A stretch of 64,000 nt of DNA, from positions 186,001-250,000 of the forward strand of contig JAFDYT010000005.1 in the NCBI GenBank assembly GCA_018266055.1, given 5' to 3'. Shown piece by piece: positions 26,604-34,721 of the stretch. The notes beneath the pieces are model-generated. The model searched no databases and was not told the DNA's origin. It saw only the letters and a list, made by a program, of their open reading frames with translations. Positions within the stretch are counted from its first letter, which is position 1. Every line of letters starts with the position of its first letter. Made by a program: the position numbers and the translations under genes. The stretch is from Bacteroidota bacterium (GTDB lineage: Bacteria; Bacteroidota; Bacteroidia; Cytophagales; Cyclobacteriaceae).

Positions 26604-27551
26604 TCATTCGTCGGCGAGCACGTCGCTTTCGTCTTTCAGCGTTTTGCGGTCAAATTCCTGTTGCCGAATCAAGGCATTGTTGATGCTGAAAATGACGCTG
26701 TCCAATTCGGCGGAAGCCTGATTGAGGTTTTCGATTAGCTCCTGCTGCTCGGTAGTTTGTGAGGTTCGTGAAATCAGATTTGTGAGTCCAATGATTCGCG
26801 CCAGCGGTCCGCGCACCAGATGAGAGTTGATGTACGCATACTCGGCCAGTTGGCTGTTCTGATGCTCGAGCGCTTTGGTCCGTTCATGAACCCGGGCTTC
26901 GAGAGTCTCGTTGTAGTTTTTCAGTTGAATATTCTGCTGCTCGATTTCTTCACTCAGCTTGGCTAACTCAATATTTTTTTCGGACATCCTGCGCCAGGTG
27001 AGGTTTTGTGTGTAGCTGAAAAAGAAAGCAATCGCAGTGGTGGTGAACAGAAAAAAAAGTCCGGCCACAATAAACAAGGTCGGATTTAAAACCAGTGAAT
27101 AGGGTCCGACCTTTTGGTTGATGGTCAAGCCGTTCACGATGATGTAGGCCGCCAGCACGCCGATCCAAATAGCCAGCTTCGAGCGTTTGGTGATTCCCGT
27201 AAGGGCAAGGGGGGAAAGCCCCACCCAATAGACAAGAACGTGAAAGGCTTTGGGATGAAACCAGAGGTTAACCTGATTTGCCAGAAGAAAAGTAAAGACA
27301 AAAATGGTGATCTGGTAATCGTGTGGAAAATTGATGAGGGAAAGCCCGAGAAAAAGCAACGTCAGGCATTGGCCGGCTACAAATACCCATGCGCTGAAAT
27401 TGGCGAAGTCAAAGATCAAATCAAGCACCAAGCCCGTGGTGAACATCACAAATAGAATCAACAACAATCTTCGCATCGTAATGATTCGTGACCGGTCGAC
27501 CTCAAGGTGAAGAGGTAGTGAAGGATTAAGAAAGAATTTTACGATGTTCAC
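26604..27551 (-). CDS. Membrane histidine-kinase-like protein lacking the ATPase domain
   Basis: 315 residues. After an N-terminal ~25-residue cytoplasmic part come about six membrane helices (27-175), a coiled coil (NIELAKLSEEIEQQN...ERTKALEHQNSQ) and a DHp-like segment with a candidate phospho-His in YAYINSHLVRGPLARIIGL. It ends ~60 residues later (DSVIFSINNALI), just where a HATPase_c domain should begin. No N-, G1- or G2-box follows, and downstream sequence on that strand is the convergent gene, so this is not an obvious recent frameshift. It may dimerise with or be phosphorylated by another kinase. Start ATG 27551 is plausible. Confidence 0.78.
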   Translation of the reverse strand: MNIVKFFLNPSLPLHLEVDRSRIITMRRLLLILFVMFTTGLVLDLIFDFANFSAWVFVAGQCLTLLFLGLSLINFPHDYQITIFVFTFLLANQVNLWFHPKAFHVLVYWVGLSPLALTGITKRSKLAIWIGVLAAYIIVNGLTINQKVGPYSLVLNPTLFIVAGLFFLFTTTAIAFFFSYTQNLTWRRMSEKNIELAKLSEEIEQQNIQLKNYNETLEARVHERTKALEHQNSQLAEYAYINSHLVRGPLARIIGLTNLISRTSQTTEQQELIENLNQASAELDSVIFSINNALIRQQEFDRKTLKDESDVLADE

Positions 27552-27675
27552 AACGTGACCAAAGGTAATAAATCGTAGGAGTTGGCTTCGGCCTAAGTTG
27601 AATATTGTTTTGTTGGGTTGTGTAGATTTTTATGCTAATGGTCTTATGGAAAAGCAGGCGGTGGTGTAAAAAACT

Positions 27676-27683
27676 TAACTTTG
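27676..27683 (+). promoter_or_regulatory. Putative -7 box TAACTTTG for murF
   Basis: Exact TAnnTTTG match ending only four bases before the murF ATG at 27688. Since transcription normally begins about four bases past this box, the mRNA would have essentially no leader. Confidence 0.5.
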
Positions 27684-27687
27684 CCCT

Positions 27688-28974
27688 ATGACTGACCTTA
27701 CCAACCTTTATCAGAAATACCTTTCGTGTGGCACAGTAAGTACCGATACAAGACAAATCATTCGCGGATCGATTTTCTTTGCTTTAAAAGGCCCCAAGTT
27801 CAATGCCAATGAGTTTGCCGCCGAGGCGCTTGCGAAAGGAGCGGCCTACGCCGTGGTAGATCAAAAAGAGTTTGTAAAAAATGACCAGTATATTCTTGTG
27901 GACGACGGTCTGGAGGCGTTGCAAAAACTTGCGGCGCACCATCGCAGCCAACTGAAGATCCCCGTTATTGGCCTGACTGGTTCCAACGGAAAAACGACGA
28001 GCAAAGAATTGCTGAGTGCAGTGCTTCAAAAGAAATTCAAAACCTTTGCCACGCGGGGAAACCTCAACAACCATATCGGGGTACCAATCTCAGTTCTTTC
28101 CATCGATGCTTCGTATGAAATTGCCGTCATAGAAATGGGCGCCAACCACGTGGGTGAGATCGCCGCGCTCTCGGCCATTGCCAAGCCAACACACGGATTC
28201 ATCACCAACATAGGCAAAGCCCACATTGGTACGTTCGGCGGGTACGAAAATATCATTCGTGGCAAAACGGAATTGTACCAACATCTGCTGAACAACCACG
28301 GGCAAGTGTTTATTAACTCTACCAATCCGGTGCTGACGCAATTTTCGCATTACTTCAGGTCGCCATTGTTTTATCCGGACATCCACAATTACTATCATGC
28401 CGAATTCATTTCGGCTGATCCATACATCAAGTTCAAAGCAGAAAATGGAGAAATTGTTCAAACCCAACTGATGGGTGCGTACAACTTTGAAAACATAGGC
28501 GCGGCTCTTTGCATCGGTAAGTTTTTTGGGGTTGACGCAGTGCTGGCCAATCAGGCCGTTGCGGCCTACACGCCTGAAAACATGCGCTCACAGATTGTGA
28601 AGAAAGGAACCAACACGATTATTCTTGATGCCTACAATGCCAATCCAAGCTCAATGGCAGCAGCCATCAATAATCTGGCTAGCATGAAAGCGCCCAATAA
28701 AGTATTGATTCTGGGTGACATGTTTGAACTGGAAGACGAAGCGGCCAAAGAGCATCAGGCGATAGGAAAGTTAGCCCGTGAAAAGGGCTTTGAAAGAATT
28801 TATCTGGTGGGCTCGCTTTTTAAAGTTGCGCTTAGTGAATTGCCGCAAGCGAAACATTTTGAAACCAAAGCCTTGCTGATGGAAGAGTTGAAAGCACATC
28901 CCATTAGCGAAGCCACGATTCTGGTGAAAGCCTCTCGGGGTATTGGACTCGAGTCGGTTGTTGATTTACTTTGA
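27688..28974 (+). CDS. murF: UDP-MurNAc-tripeptide--D-Ala-D-Ala ligase (MurF)
   Basis: 428 residues. It adds D-Ala-D-Ala to the cytoplasmic peptidoglycan precursor using ATP. The N-terminal UDP-binding part shows VSTDTRQIIRGSIFFALKG; the ATP site TGSNGKTT is at 97-104. The Mur-ligase central segment AVIEMGANHVGEIAAL and NIGKAHIGTFG follow, then ILDAYNANPSSMAAAI and ILGDMFELEDEA in the C-terminal domain. The start at 27688 gives the family N-terminus (TNLYQKYL...). Other mur genes are not in this window. Confidence 0.96.
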   Translation: MTDLTNLYQKYLSCGTVSTDTRQIIRGSIFFALKGPKFNANEFAAEALAKGAAYAVVDQKEFVKNDQYILVDDGLEALQKLAAHHRSQLKIPVIGLTGSNGKTTSKELLSAVLQKKFKTFATRGNLNNHIGVPISVLSIDASYEIAVIEMGANHVGEIAALSAIAKPTHGFITNIGKAHIGTFGGYENIIRGKTELYQHLLNNHGQVFINSTNPVLTQFSHYFRSPLFYPDIHNYYHAEFISADPYIKFKAENGEIVQTQLMGAYNFENIGAALCIGKFFGVDAVLANQAVAAYTPENMRSQIVKKGTNTIILDAYNANPSSMAAAINNLASMKAPNKVLILGDMFELEDEAAKEHQAIGKLAREKGFERIYLVGSLFKVALSELPQAKHFETKALLMEELKAHPISEATILVKASRGIGLESVVDLL

Positions 28975-29005
28975 AGCTAATTCTGAAACGCTAAATTTAT
29001 TTTGA

Positions 29006-29668
29006 ATGAACGCTCCCCTGATCCTGAAATTTCTGAAAGACATCGCCAAAAACAATAACCGCGACTGGTTTGAAAAAAATAAGCCGGTGTACCTTCAGGC
29101 CAAGTTGTCGTTTGAAGATTTTCTGGAAGAGTTGCACAAAGAGTTGGTGAAGCTCGACGAAAGCCTTGCCGGACTTAATCCTCGCAAGATCGGTTTTCGC
29201 ATTTACCGCGACGTGCGGTTCAGCAAAGACAAGAGACCATATAAAACCAATATGGGTGCCGGCTTTTCGGCGCACGGCAAAATGGAGCAGGAGCCGGGGT
29301 ATTATATCCACTTTGAGCCGGGCAACAAAAGCTTTATCGCCGGCGGCATGTACATGCCCAATCCGGAAAACCTGGCGAAAATCAGGCAGGAAATTGACTA
29401 CAATTCACAGAAGTTTTTGAAAATCCTGAACGAGAAGGAATTCAAAAAGCTATTTGATGGACTGAACGACTGGGACAGGCTAAAAACCGCGCCGAAAGGA
29501 TACCCCAAAGATCATCCGCACATCGAAATCTTAAAAAACAAAAGTTATACGGTGTCGCATCCGTTTACTGATGCTGACCTGGCCGACAAGAATTTTGTGA
29601 AGAAGGTGGCCGGCGTGGCCAAACACATAAAGAAGCTAAATACCTTTTTAGCGGAGGCAATAGCCTGA
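29006..29668 (+). CDS. DUF2461 family protein
   Basis: 220 residues from ATG 29006, 31 bases after murF. The DUF2461 (TIGR02453) core is visible: LKDIAKNNNRDWFEKNKPVYLQA, KIGFRIYRDVRFSKDKRPYKTNMGA, PGYYIHFEPGNKSFIAGGMYMP and AKHIKKLNTFLAEA near the end. Cytosolic, no signal peptide. Function of the family is not established. A TAAATTTA element ends seven bases before the ATG, so it might have its own promoter or be read from murF. Confidence 0.9.
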   Translation: MNAPLILKFLKDIAKNNNRDWFEKNKPVYLQAKLSFEDFLEELHKELVKLDESLAGLNPRKIGFRIYRDVRFSKDKRPYKTNMGAGFSAHGKMEQEPGYYIHFEPGNKSFIAGGMYMPNPENLAKIRQEIDYNSQKFLKILNEKEFKKLFDGLNDWDRLKTAPKGYPKDHPHIEILKNKSYTVSHPFTDADLADKNFVKKVAGVAKHIKKLNTFLAEAIA

Positions 29669-29674
29669 GAAAAG

Positions 29675-29758
29675 TGCCGAAGGCGGGACTCGAACCCGCA
29701 CACCTGTTACGGCTCACGCCCCTGAAACGTGCGTGTCTACCAATTTCACCACTTCGGC
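29675..29758 (-). tRNA. tRNA-Leu (anticodon CAG)
   Basis: 84 bases on the minus strand. Acceptor GCCGAAG/CTTCGGC, anticodon arm CACGT-TTCAGGG-GCGTG giving CAG, long variable arm GAGCCGTAACAGGTGT, T-arm GGGTTCGAGTCCC. It reads CUG. It follows the GAG isoacceptor in the same orientation, so both are likely cut from one precursor. Confidence 0.95.
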
Positions 29759-29765
29759 TTGAACC

Positions 29766-29803
29766 CGCAGGCGGCCAACAGTTTACACTGTCAGCTGCCT
29801 GCG
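29766..29803. other. Long hairpin between two tRNA-Leu genes
   Basis: CGCAGGC pairs with GCCTGCG, with an inner ACAGT/ACTGT stem. On the plus strand it is followed by ATTCTTTTT. It could be an RNase processing element in the tRNA precursor (minus strand) or a terminator for plus-strand read-through from the DUF2461 gene. Confidence 0.45.
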
Positions 29804-29814
29804 ATTCTTTTTGG

Positions 29815-29896
29815 TGCCCAGGACTGGACTCGAACCAGCACACCTTGCGGCACTACCCCCTCAAAGTAGCGTGTCTACCAATTTCACCACCTGGGC
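29815..29896 (-). tRNA. tRNA-Leu (anticodon GAG)
   Basis: 82 bases on the minus strand. Acceptor GCCCAGG/CCTGGGC, anticodon arm CTACT-TTGAGGG-GGTAG giving GAG, class II variable arm, T-arm CTGGTTCGAGTCCAG. It reads CUC/CUU. Its D-arm is nearly identical to that of the neighbouring CAG isoacceptor, suggesting a duplication followed by anticodon change. Confidence 0.95.
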
Positions 29897-29948
29897 ATTT
29901 TCATTTACGAGGGGCTGCAAAAGTAAAAATGTTTTGAAACTTTACCAA

Positions 29949-30440
29949 TCAGCGTAGCTGAGCTTTTTTCTTAGGAACTTTTTGCTGAAGGTACTGTACC
30001 ATTCGCGCATATTCGGTGTGCTCCTTATGGCCAATGTCCAGCTTAGCGCCGTCGGCAAACCGGATCTGGAGCTCCTTGTAAACCGAATTCTTCCCGGTCT
30101 TCACGCTATTTTCCACCCAACCGGAAATCTGATCGAGCGGATAGTGCCTGGTTTGGCGAAGCACGGGGTAACTAATCTGGATCTGATTGTTGCCCAACCG
30201 CAACACTTTATAGCGGATGAAAATCTTATACAAAACAACTAGCCCAATAGGGATGAGCACAATAATGATGGCGTAATTGTACCATTCGGCGCGGGGCGCC
30301 TGCAGCACCACCATGATATTCATGGCAGACACAATAATGGTGATGACCAGAAAAAATACAAAAGAGGTTACCGTAGAGGTTTGTGGACGAGAGATAATCA
30401 CAGGAATGTTTTTAAGGAATAATGCTTCAAAGATAGCCAA
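29949..30440 (-). CDS. Membrane protein with bacterial PH-like domain
   Basis: 163 residues from ATG 30440. Two adjacent membrane helices (about 22-43 and 55-76) are followed by a beta-rich region: RYKVLRLGNNQIQISYPVLRQ, HYPLDQISGWVE, YKELQIRFADGAKLDIG and a basic C-terminus. The order and strand pattern fit the bacterial PH (bPH/YdbT-like) class of membrane-associated proteins. No catalytic residues are seen and the function is unknown. Monocistronic between tRNA-Leu and the PAS kinase gene, all on the minus strand. Confidence 0.72.
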   Translation of the reverse strand: MAIFEALFLKNIPVIISRPQTSTVTSFVFFLVITIIVSAMNIMVVLQAPRAEWYNYAIIIVLIPIGLVVLYKIFIRYKVLRLGNNQIQISYPVLRQTRHYPLDQISGWVENSVKTGKNSVYKELQIRFADGAKLDIGHKEHTEYARMVQYLQQKVPKKKAQLR

Positions 30441-30475
30441 TCCTCCGGGTTAGGAATTTTGGCGAATCACTCCTT

Positions 30476-31849
30476 TTAATCCTGTAAAGGAATATTCACG
30501 GTAAATTGAGTAAGCCCTGGCGCACTTTTGACAGAAATATCACCTTTCAGCAATTCGATGGCCTTCTTTACAATCGATAACCCAAGGCCATGCCCCACAA
30601 ACCCCGATGAATTTGATGCCCTGAACCATGGAGTGAACAAATCTTTAAGTTGTGATTCAGGAATACCGATACCATGGTCGATAATGTGGGTAGTCAGAAA
30701 ACCGTCATTCACAAATGCCTTCAATACTACCTCTTTGGAGTTCGGCGAGTATTTAATTGAATTGCTGAGTAGGTTGCTGAAAATATTACGCATCAGCCCG
30801 TCATCATTTATAATAGTATTTGGAATGTCAAGTTCAAGAACTACTGCATGCGTATTGCGCGTGCTGCTTTCGATGTCGTTTTTCAATCTCGAAAAAAATT
30901 CGGGAAGATTCATTTCCCTCCTTATTACTTTGAGGGTATTCGATTCGCTTTTGCCTAACGTGAGTATGTCGCTCAGTAGTGCGCTAATATTATTCACCTG
31001 GCGGTTGATATTCTCCAACTTCACATCAATTTCTTCGCCCGTCATTTTCTCCTTGTATTTTTTTATAAAGCCGGCGGAAATAGAAATTACAGAAATTGGC
31101 GTTCTCAACTCGTGCGAAGCGATGGAAACAATGCGACTCTTGGTGTCCACCAATTCTATTTGCTGATCAAGCAGTTCTTTTAGTTTTTGTGAATTCGCCT
31201 CCAATTGCTCGTTTGTAATCCTCAATTCCTCATTGGAGGAAGTGAGCTCCTCGTTCAAGGCAACCATTTCTTCGTTAGCTTCAAACAAAAGCCGGTTCTT
31301 CAGATCAAGTTGTTTTTCAATTTCGCGAAGGCGAAGGTTGGATTCTTGAAGCTCCTGTGATCGTTGTATTATATCGACTTCCATCTGAAATAAGCGGTTA
31401 CTCAAACTGTCCTCTTCCTCTCCTTTTTTCTGCGCGCGCACAAACTCGGTGACATCTTCGGCCCGATGGACGATGTATTCAATTTCCCCCTGGCTATTAA
31501 AAAGTGGCGCATTTACGGGGCTCCAGTATCGCTCTTCAAATCCGCCACCTTCGCTGGCTGGCCTGGGTATATCGTACTTCTGCACGGCCATAGCATCGGT
31601 TAGTTTTTCGGTCAACACACGCATTAACGACTGGTGCAAGTTTCTCACGCCATTCGCGTCTTTTTCATTTGGGTTATCCGGAAAAACGTCAAAAATACTT
31701 CTACCGACGATCTCATTTCGCTTGGTCAGGGTGGCAGCCAGGTAAGCATCACTGGCGTCAGCAATTTCCAGACTCGGTTTGAGAATCAGAAACAGCCCCG
31801 GCAACTGTCGAAACAAGTCTTTGTATTTTAAGTCTTCGGGGCCCATCAT
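30476..31849 (-). CDS. Cytosolic PAS-domain sensor histidine kinase
   Basis: 457 residues from ATG 31849 (the frame opens at 31894 but that extension looks unlike the family). A PAS domain of the type LPGLFLILKPSLEIADASDAYL...GRSIFDVFPDNP covers about 8-125 and is followed by a long coiled coil (about 140-230). The H-box is SIASHELRTPISVISI. The ATPase domain has NLLSNSIKYSPNS, DHGIGIPESQLKDLFTPWFRA and GHGLGLSIVKKAIELL. No membrane helix, so it senses an internal signal. No regulator adjoins it. Upstream are three TAGGGA-type repeats that may control it. Confidence 0.92.
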   Translation of the reverse strand: MMGPEDLKYKDLFRQLPGLFLILKPSLEIADASDAYLAATLTKRNEIVGRSIFDVFPDNPNEKDANGVRNLHQSLMRVLTEKLTDAMAVQKYDIPRPASEGGGFEERYWSPVNAPLFNSQGEIEYIVHRAEDVTEFVRAQKKGEEEDSLSNRLFQMEVDIIQRSQELQESNLRLREIEKQLDLKNRLLFEANEEMVALNEELTSSNEELRITNEQLEANSQKLKELLDQQIELVDTKSRIVSIASHELRTPISVISISAGFIKKYKEKMTGEEIDVKLENINRQVNNISALLSDILTLGKSESNTLKVIRREMNLPEFFSRLKNDIESSTRNTHAVVLELDIPNTIINDDGLMRNIFSNLLSNSIKYSPNSKEVVLKAFVNDGFLTTHIIDHGIGIPESQLKDLFTPWFRASNSSGFVGHGLGLSIVKKAIELLKGDISVKSAPGLTQFTVNIPLQD

Positions 31850-31907
31850 GGTATAGCAGTCTGTGTAAAAGTAAACAGGATTTATTGAAAACAATCTATA
31901 TTACGGG

Positions 31908-31961
31908 TAGGGATTCCCCTACCTTTTTTAGGGATTCCCTTACGGAAATTTAGGGAAATCC
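31908..31961. promoter_or_regulatory. Three TAGGGA-type operator-like repeats
   Basis: Copies begin at 31908 (TAGGGATTCCCC), 31929 (TAGGGATTCCCT) and 31951 (TAGGGAAATCC), spaced 21 and 22 bases, i.e. two helical turns. The first is inside a perfect inverted repeat GGTAGGG-ATTC-CCCTACC at 31906-31923. The array is 59-112 bases upstream of the PAS-kinase start and is not a gene. It looks like tandem binding sites for a dimeric regulator such as a LuxR/NarL-type protein. Confidence 0.6.
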
Positions 31962-31996
31962 TCACGTCAGAGCAAAGCCAGAATAAAGACAAGAAG

Positions 31997-32068
31997 AGCC
32001 GAGAATGGGATTTGAACCCACGACCTGCTGATTACGAATCAGCTGCTCTACCCCTGAGCTACCTCGGC
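31997..32068 (-). tRNA. tRNA-Thr (anticodon CGU)
   Basis: 72 bases on the minus strand. Acceptor GCCGAGG/TCTCGGC (one G-U pair), D-arm GCTC-AGGGGTA-GAGC, anticodon arm GCTGA-TTCGTAA-TCAGC giving CGT, T-arm GTGGG-TTCAAAT-CCCAT. It reads ACG. CCA not encoded. Confidence 0.95.
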
Positions 32069-32138
32069 AATAAGCCATTCCAAAATTATGAATTTTCAAT
32101 TAAGTACGCCTTCACGCCTTAGAAAAGTGTTTTTCAGT

Positions 32139-32146
32139 TAGTTTTG
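32139..32146 (+). promoter_or_regulatory. Putative -7 box TAGTTTTG
   Basis: Exact TAnnTTTG match ending six bases before ATG 32153 of the TPR kinase. It overlaps the alternative TTG start at 32144, which argues against that start. Confidence 0.45.
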
Positions 32147-32152
32147 AATTCT

Positions 32153-34078
32153 ATGCGAGTAAACTCCCTGTTTCTTATTTTGCTTTTTGTAGTTGGAGCC
32201 AACGCTCAGGATCGAAGTATTGATAGCCTGAAGCGGAGACTGCCGGGCGCCGATCAGAAGGATTTATTAAAGACCTTGATCGAATTAAGCTGGGAATACA
32301 GGTTCGTCAATGCCGATACCGCCCGGAAATATGGTTTAAAAGCCTTGTCGCTGGCGCAGAGCATGGAGTTGCCAAGGCAGGAAGCTGCGGCCCTAAACAA
32401 TATCGGGATCACCCACGAAGCTCAGGGAAACTACAACGAAGCCCTTACTTACGAACTTCAGGCGTTGGCCATCCGCAAGCGAATGGGAGATTCTGCCTCG
32501 GTCGCGCAGACCTTGAACGATATCGGCATTATCTATGATGAAAAGGGCGACTATCAGAAATCACTCGAATACTATTTTCAAGCCCGAAGAATTTTTGAAC
32601 AAGGGAATGATCTCTTCAAAATAGCCATGGTGATTTCAAACATTGGCATTGTACTGAAAGAGCAAAAGGAATATCAAAAGGTGGTCAACAGCTACTATGA
32701 AGCGCTGGGCATTTACAAAAAAATAAAAAATAAATTTGGCATTGCAGCCTGCGATGCAAACCTGGGTTCGGTGTACCTCGTCATGAACCGCAACGACAGC
32801 GCCCTGCATTATTCCTTAAAATCGGCGCAAGAATTTGAAGCCCTTAACAACCGGCAGTTTCTTGCCGCCTCCCTTACCAATGCCGGCATGGCCTATCACA
32901 AGTTGGGGAAAGTAAAAGAGGCTATAAAACTATTGATGCAGTCGAAGTCATTAAATGAAGAATATGACAACAAACGCGAGCTTGCCGACTTGCTGATTTA
33001 TCTGGCGCGCATGGAGCGAGAGACGGGTGATTTTAGAAAAGGAATAGAACTGGCGTCACAGGCATTGGTACTTTCAAAGAAAATCGGTGCGAAAAAAGTG
33101 GCCATGGACTCGCACAAGGAGCTCGCCTTGCTTTGGGCCGACGCCGGCAATTTTGAACAAGCCTTTCGGCAATACCAGTTTTTTGATCTGGTAAAAGACT
33201 CACTTTTCGAAACCGAAAAATCAAAGCAGATTTCAGAATTGCAAACCCGCTATGAAACAGAGAAAAAAGAAGCGAAGATCAATCTGCTCGTCAAAGACAA
33301 TGAACTGAAGGATATTAACATTCGTGAAAACTCGTACAAAATTATTGGCTTGCTTTTACTGGTGATTGTGCTCGTAGCCTTTGGTCTGCTCTGGCAAAAC
33401 CGCGTGAAGTTGAAACAGCAAGCAGCGCTTAACTCAGCAAGGGCCGAACTTCGCCAATTACAACTTCAGGCGGTGATTGCCTCACAAGAAGAGGAGCGCA
33501 AGCGCTTTGCCGCCGACTTGCACGATGGCTTTGGTCAGATGATTTCCGCGCTGCGCCTGGGGCTTTCGCGCGAAACCCCCGACGGTCCTGCCATTCAATA
33601 TGCATTGGGATTGCTCAACGAGATGAATGTGGAAATCCGCAACATTGCCTTCAACCTGATGCCGCAAGTGCTGATGAAGGAAGGTTTGGAGGAAGCGTTG
33701 CGCGAATTCGCCAGCCGCCTTACGCAATCCGGTGGCGTGACGATCGATGTGCAGACCTACAACCTCAGCCCTGACATTGACGCTGAAAAGAGGATAGCCT
33801 TGTATCGCATTTGTCAGGAGTGGACCAACAACGTGATTAAATACAGTGGCTGCCGAACGATTGTAATTCAGGCCGTGCAACATCCGGAAGAATTGGTGAT
33901 CACCATTGAAGACGATGGCAGCGGATTTGATAAAGACAGGTTGATTACAGGAGCAGGGAACGGTTGGAAAAATATTAATTCCCGCTTAAGCTTGATCGGA
34001 GGAAGTATAGACATCGATTCGCAACCCGGCAGGAAAGGTACCATTGCGATAATCGCTGTGCCTGTAAAACCGGCTTAG
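32153..34078 (+). CDS. TPR-containing sensor histidine kinase (HisKA_3 type)
   Basis: 641 residues from ATG 32153, with a Sec signal peptide (MRVNSLFLILLFVVGANAQ). About seven TPR units fill the periplasmic region (about 60-370), including repeats such as ALNNIGITHEAQGNYNEAL and NDIGIIYDEKGDYQKSLEYY. A coiled coil and one membrane helix (IIGLLLLVIVLVAFGLLW, about 400-417) precede the HisKA_3 H-box in EEERKRFAADLHDGFGQMISALR. A HATPase_c domain with IEDDGSGFD and the GNGWKNINSRLSLIGG segment completes it. The NarL-type regulator at 34722-35357 is the probable partner, with one small gene between. The TPRs likely sense a protein or peptide. Confidence 0.93.
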   Translation: MRVNSLFLILLFVVGANAQDRSIDSLKRRLPGADQKDLLKTLIELSWEYRFVNADTARKYGLKALSLAQSMELPRQEAAALNNIGITHEAQGNYNEALTYELQALAIRKRMGDSASVAQTLNDIGIIYDEKGDYQKSLEYYFQARRIFEQGNDLFKIAMVISNIGIVLKEQKEYQKVVNSYYEALGIYKKIKNKFGIAACDANLGSVYLVMNRNDSALHYSLKSAQEFEALNNRQFLAASLTNAGMAYHKLGKVKEAIKLLMQSKSLNEEYDNKRELADLLIYLARMERETGDFRKGIELASQALVLSKKIGAKKVAMDSHKELALLWADAGNFEQAFRQYQFFDLVKDSLFETEKSKQISELQTRYETEKKEAKINLLVKDNELKDINIRENSYKIIGLLLLVIVLVAFGLLWQNRVKLKQQAALNSARAELRQLQLQAVIASQEEERKRFAADLHDGFGQMISALRLGLSRETPDGPAIQYALGLLNEMNVEIRNIAFNLMPQVLMKEGLEEALREFASRLTQSGGVTIDVQTYNLSPDIDAEKRIALYRICQEWTNNVIKYSGCRTIVIQAVQHPEELVITIEDDGSGFDKDRLITGAGNGWKNINSRLSLIGGSIDIDSQPGRKGTIAIIAVPVKPA

Positions 34079-34162
34079 CGGCTGCCACGCATTTCAAAAT
34101 ACCCACCGGACGGTATGGCGCCGAAAGGGTATATCCACAACCTTTGATCCATCCCGTTAGTG

Positions 34163-34687
34163 ATGGAGGAGTATATCTGCAAAAATTCGATCAGTGATAA
34201 GCCTTGTTCGGTGAAGCTTTACGAGCATCACCTCGAGTGGCAACGAGGCAATAAGTCCGGCACATTCGATTACACCAATATTGTGGCGGTTCGCTTACAG
34301 CGTAATCGAAAGAAATTTGTGATCCACATTCAATCCGATTATCAGGGTGCGATCACGTTAAGCAACCGGTACTATTTGTCGAACCTGAAGTTTGAAGACC
34401 GCTCGCGTCAATACAATACGTTCGTCCGCGTGATGCATCACCATCTGATGAAAAATAGCACGGCCTCTTTTTTTACCGGCACTAGCTGGAATCGGCTGGC
34501 GTTGTGGGCTGGCCTGACATTTCTAGGAGCTTGGATTTTTCAGGTAGCCCTTACCGGGCAAAGCGGTACTAGCTTTTGGATAATATTAGTGGATGTAGCC
34601 CTGGCGCTCCTGGTAGCAGTAAGTATTTTCATCAAGTGCCCCAGAGTATATTCGGCAGAGAACATTCCGCTGGAATTTTTACCGTAA
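34163..34687 (+). CDS. Small membrane protein between kinase and NarL-type regulator
   Basis: 174 residues from ATG 34163 (a GTG at 34160 precedes it). The first ~100 residues are soluble and beta-rich (CSVKLYEHHLEWQRGNKSGTFDYTNIVAVRLQ...), resembling a small PH-like domain. Two membrane helices follow (about 112-130 and 138-156). No known family is recognised. Placement between the TPR kinase and its likely regulator suggests an accessory role in the same pathway, but this is inference from position. Confidence 0.7.
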   Translation: MEEYICKNSISDKPCSVKLYEHHLEWQRGNKSGTFDYTNIVAVRLQRNRKKFVIHIQSDYQGAITLSNRYYLSNLKFEDRSRQYNTFVRVMHHHLMKNSTASFFTGTSWNRLALWAGLTFLGAWIFQVALTGQSGTSFWIILVDVALALLVAVSIFIKCPRVYSAENIPLEFLP

Positions 34688-34721
34688 TTACGATTATCTT
34701 CACCACACCGATTCTCTTAGA

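Noticed and set aside
27526-27756. 76-codon minus-strand frame upstream of murF
   Set aside because: Overlaps the murF promoter and start with no recognisable protein.
30528-31166. 212-codon plus-strand open frame
   Set aside because: Antisense to the PAS kinase ATPase and DHp regions; Ser/Ile-rich shadow.
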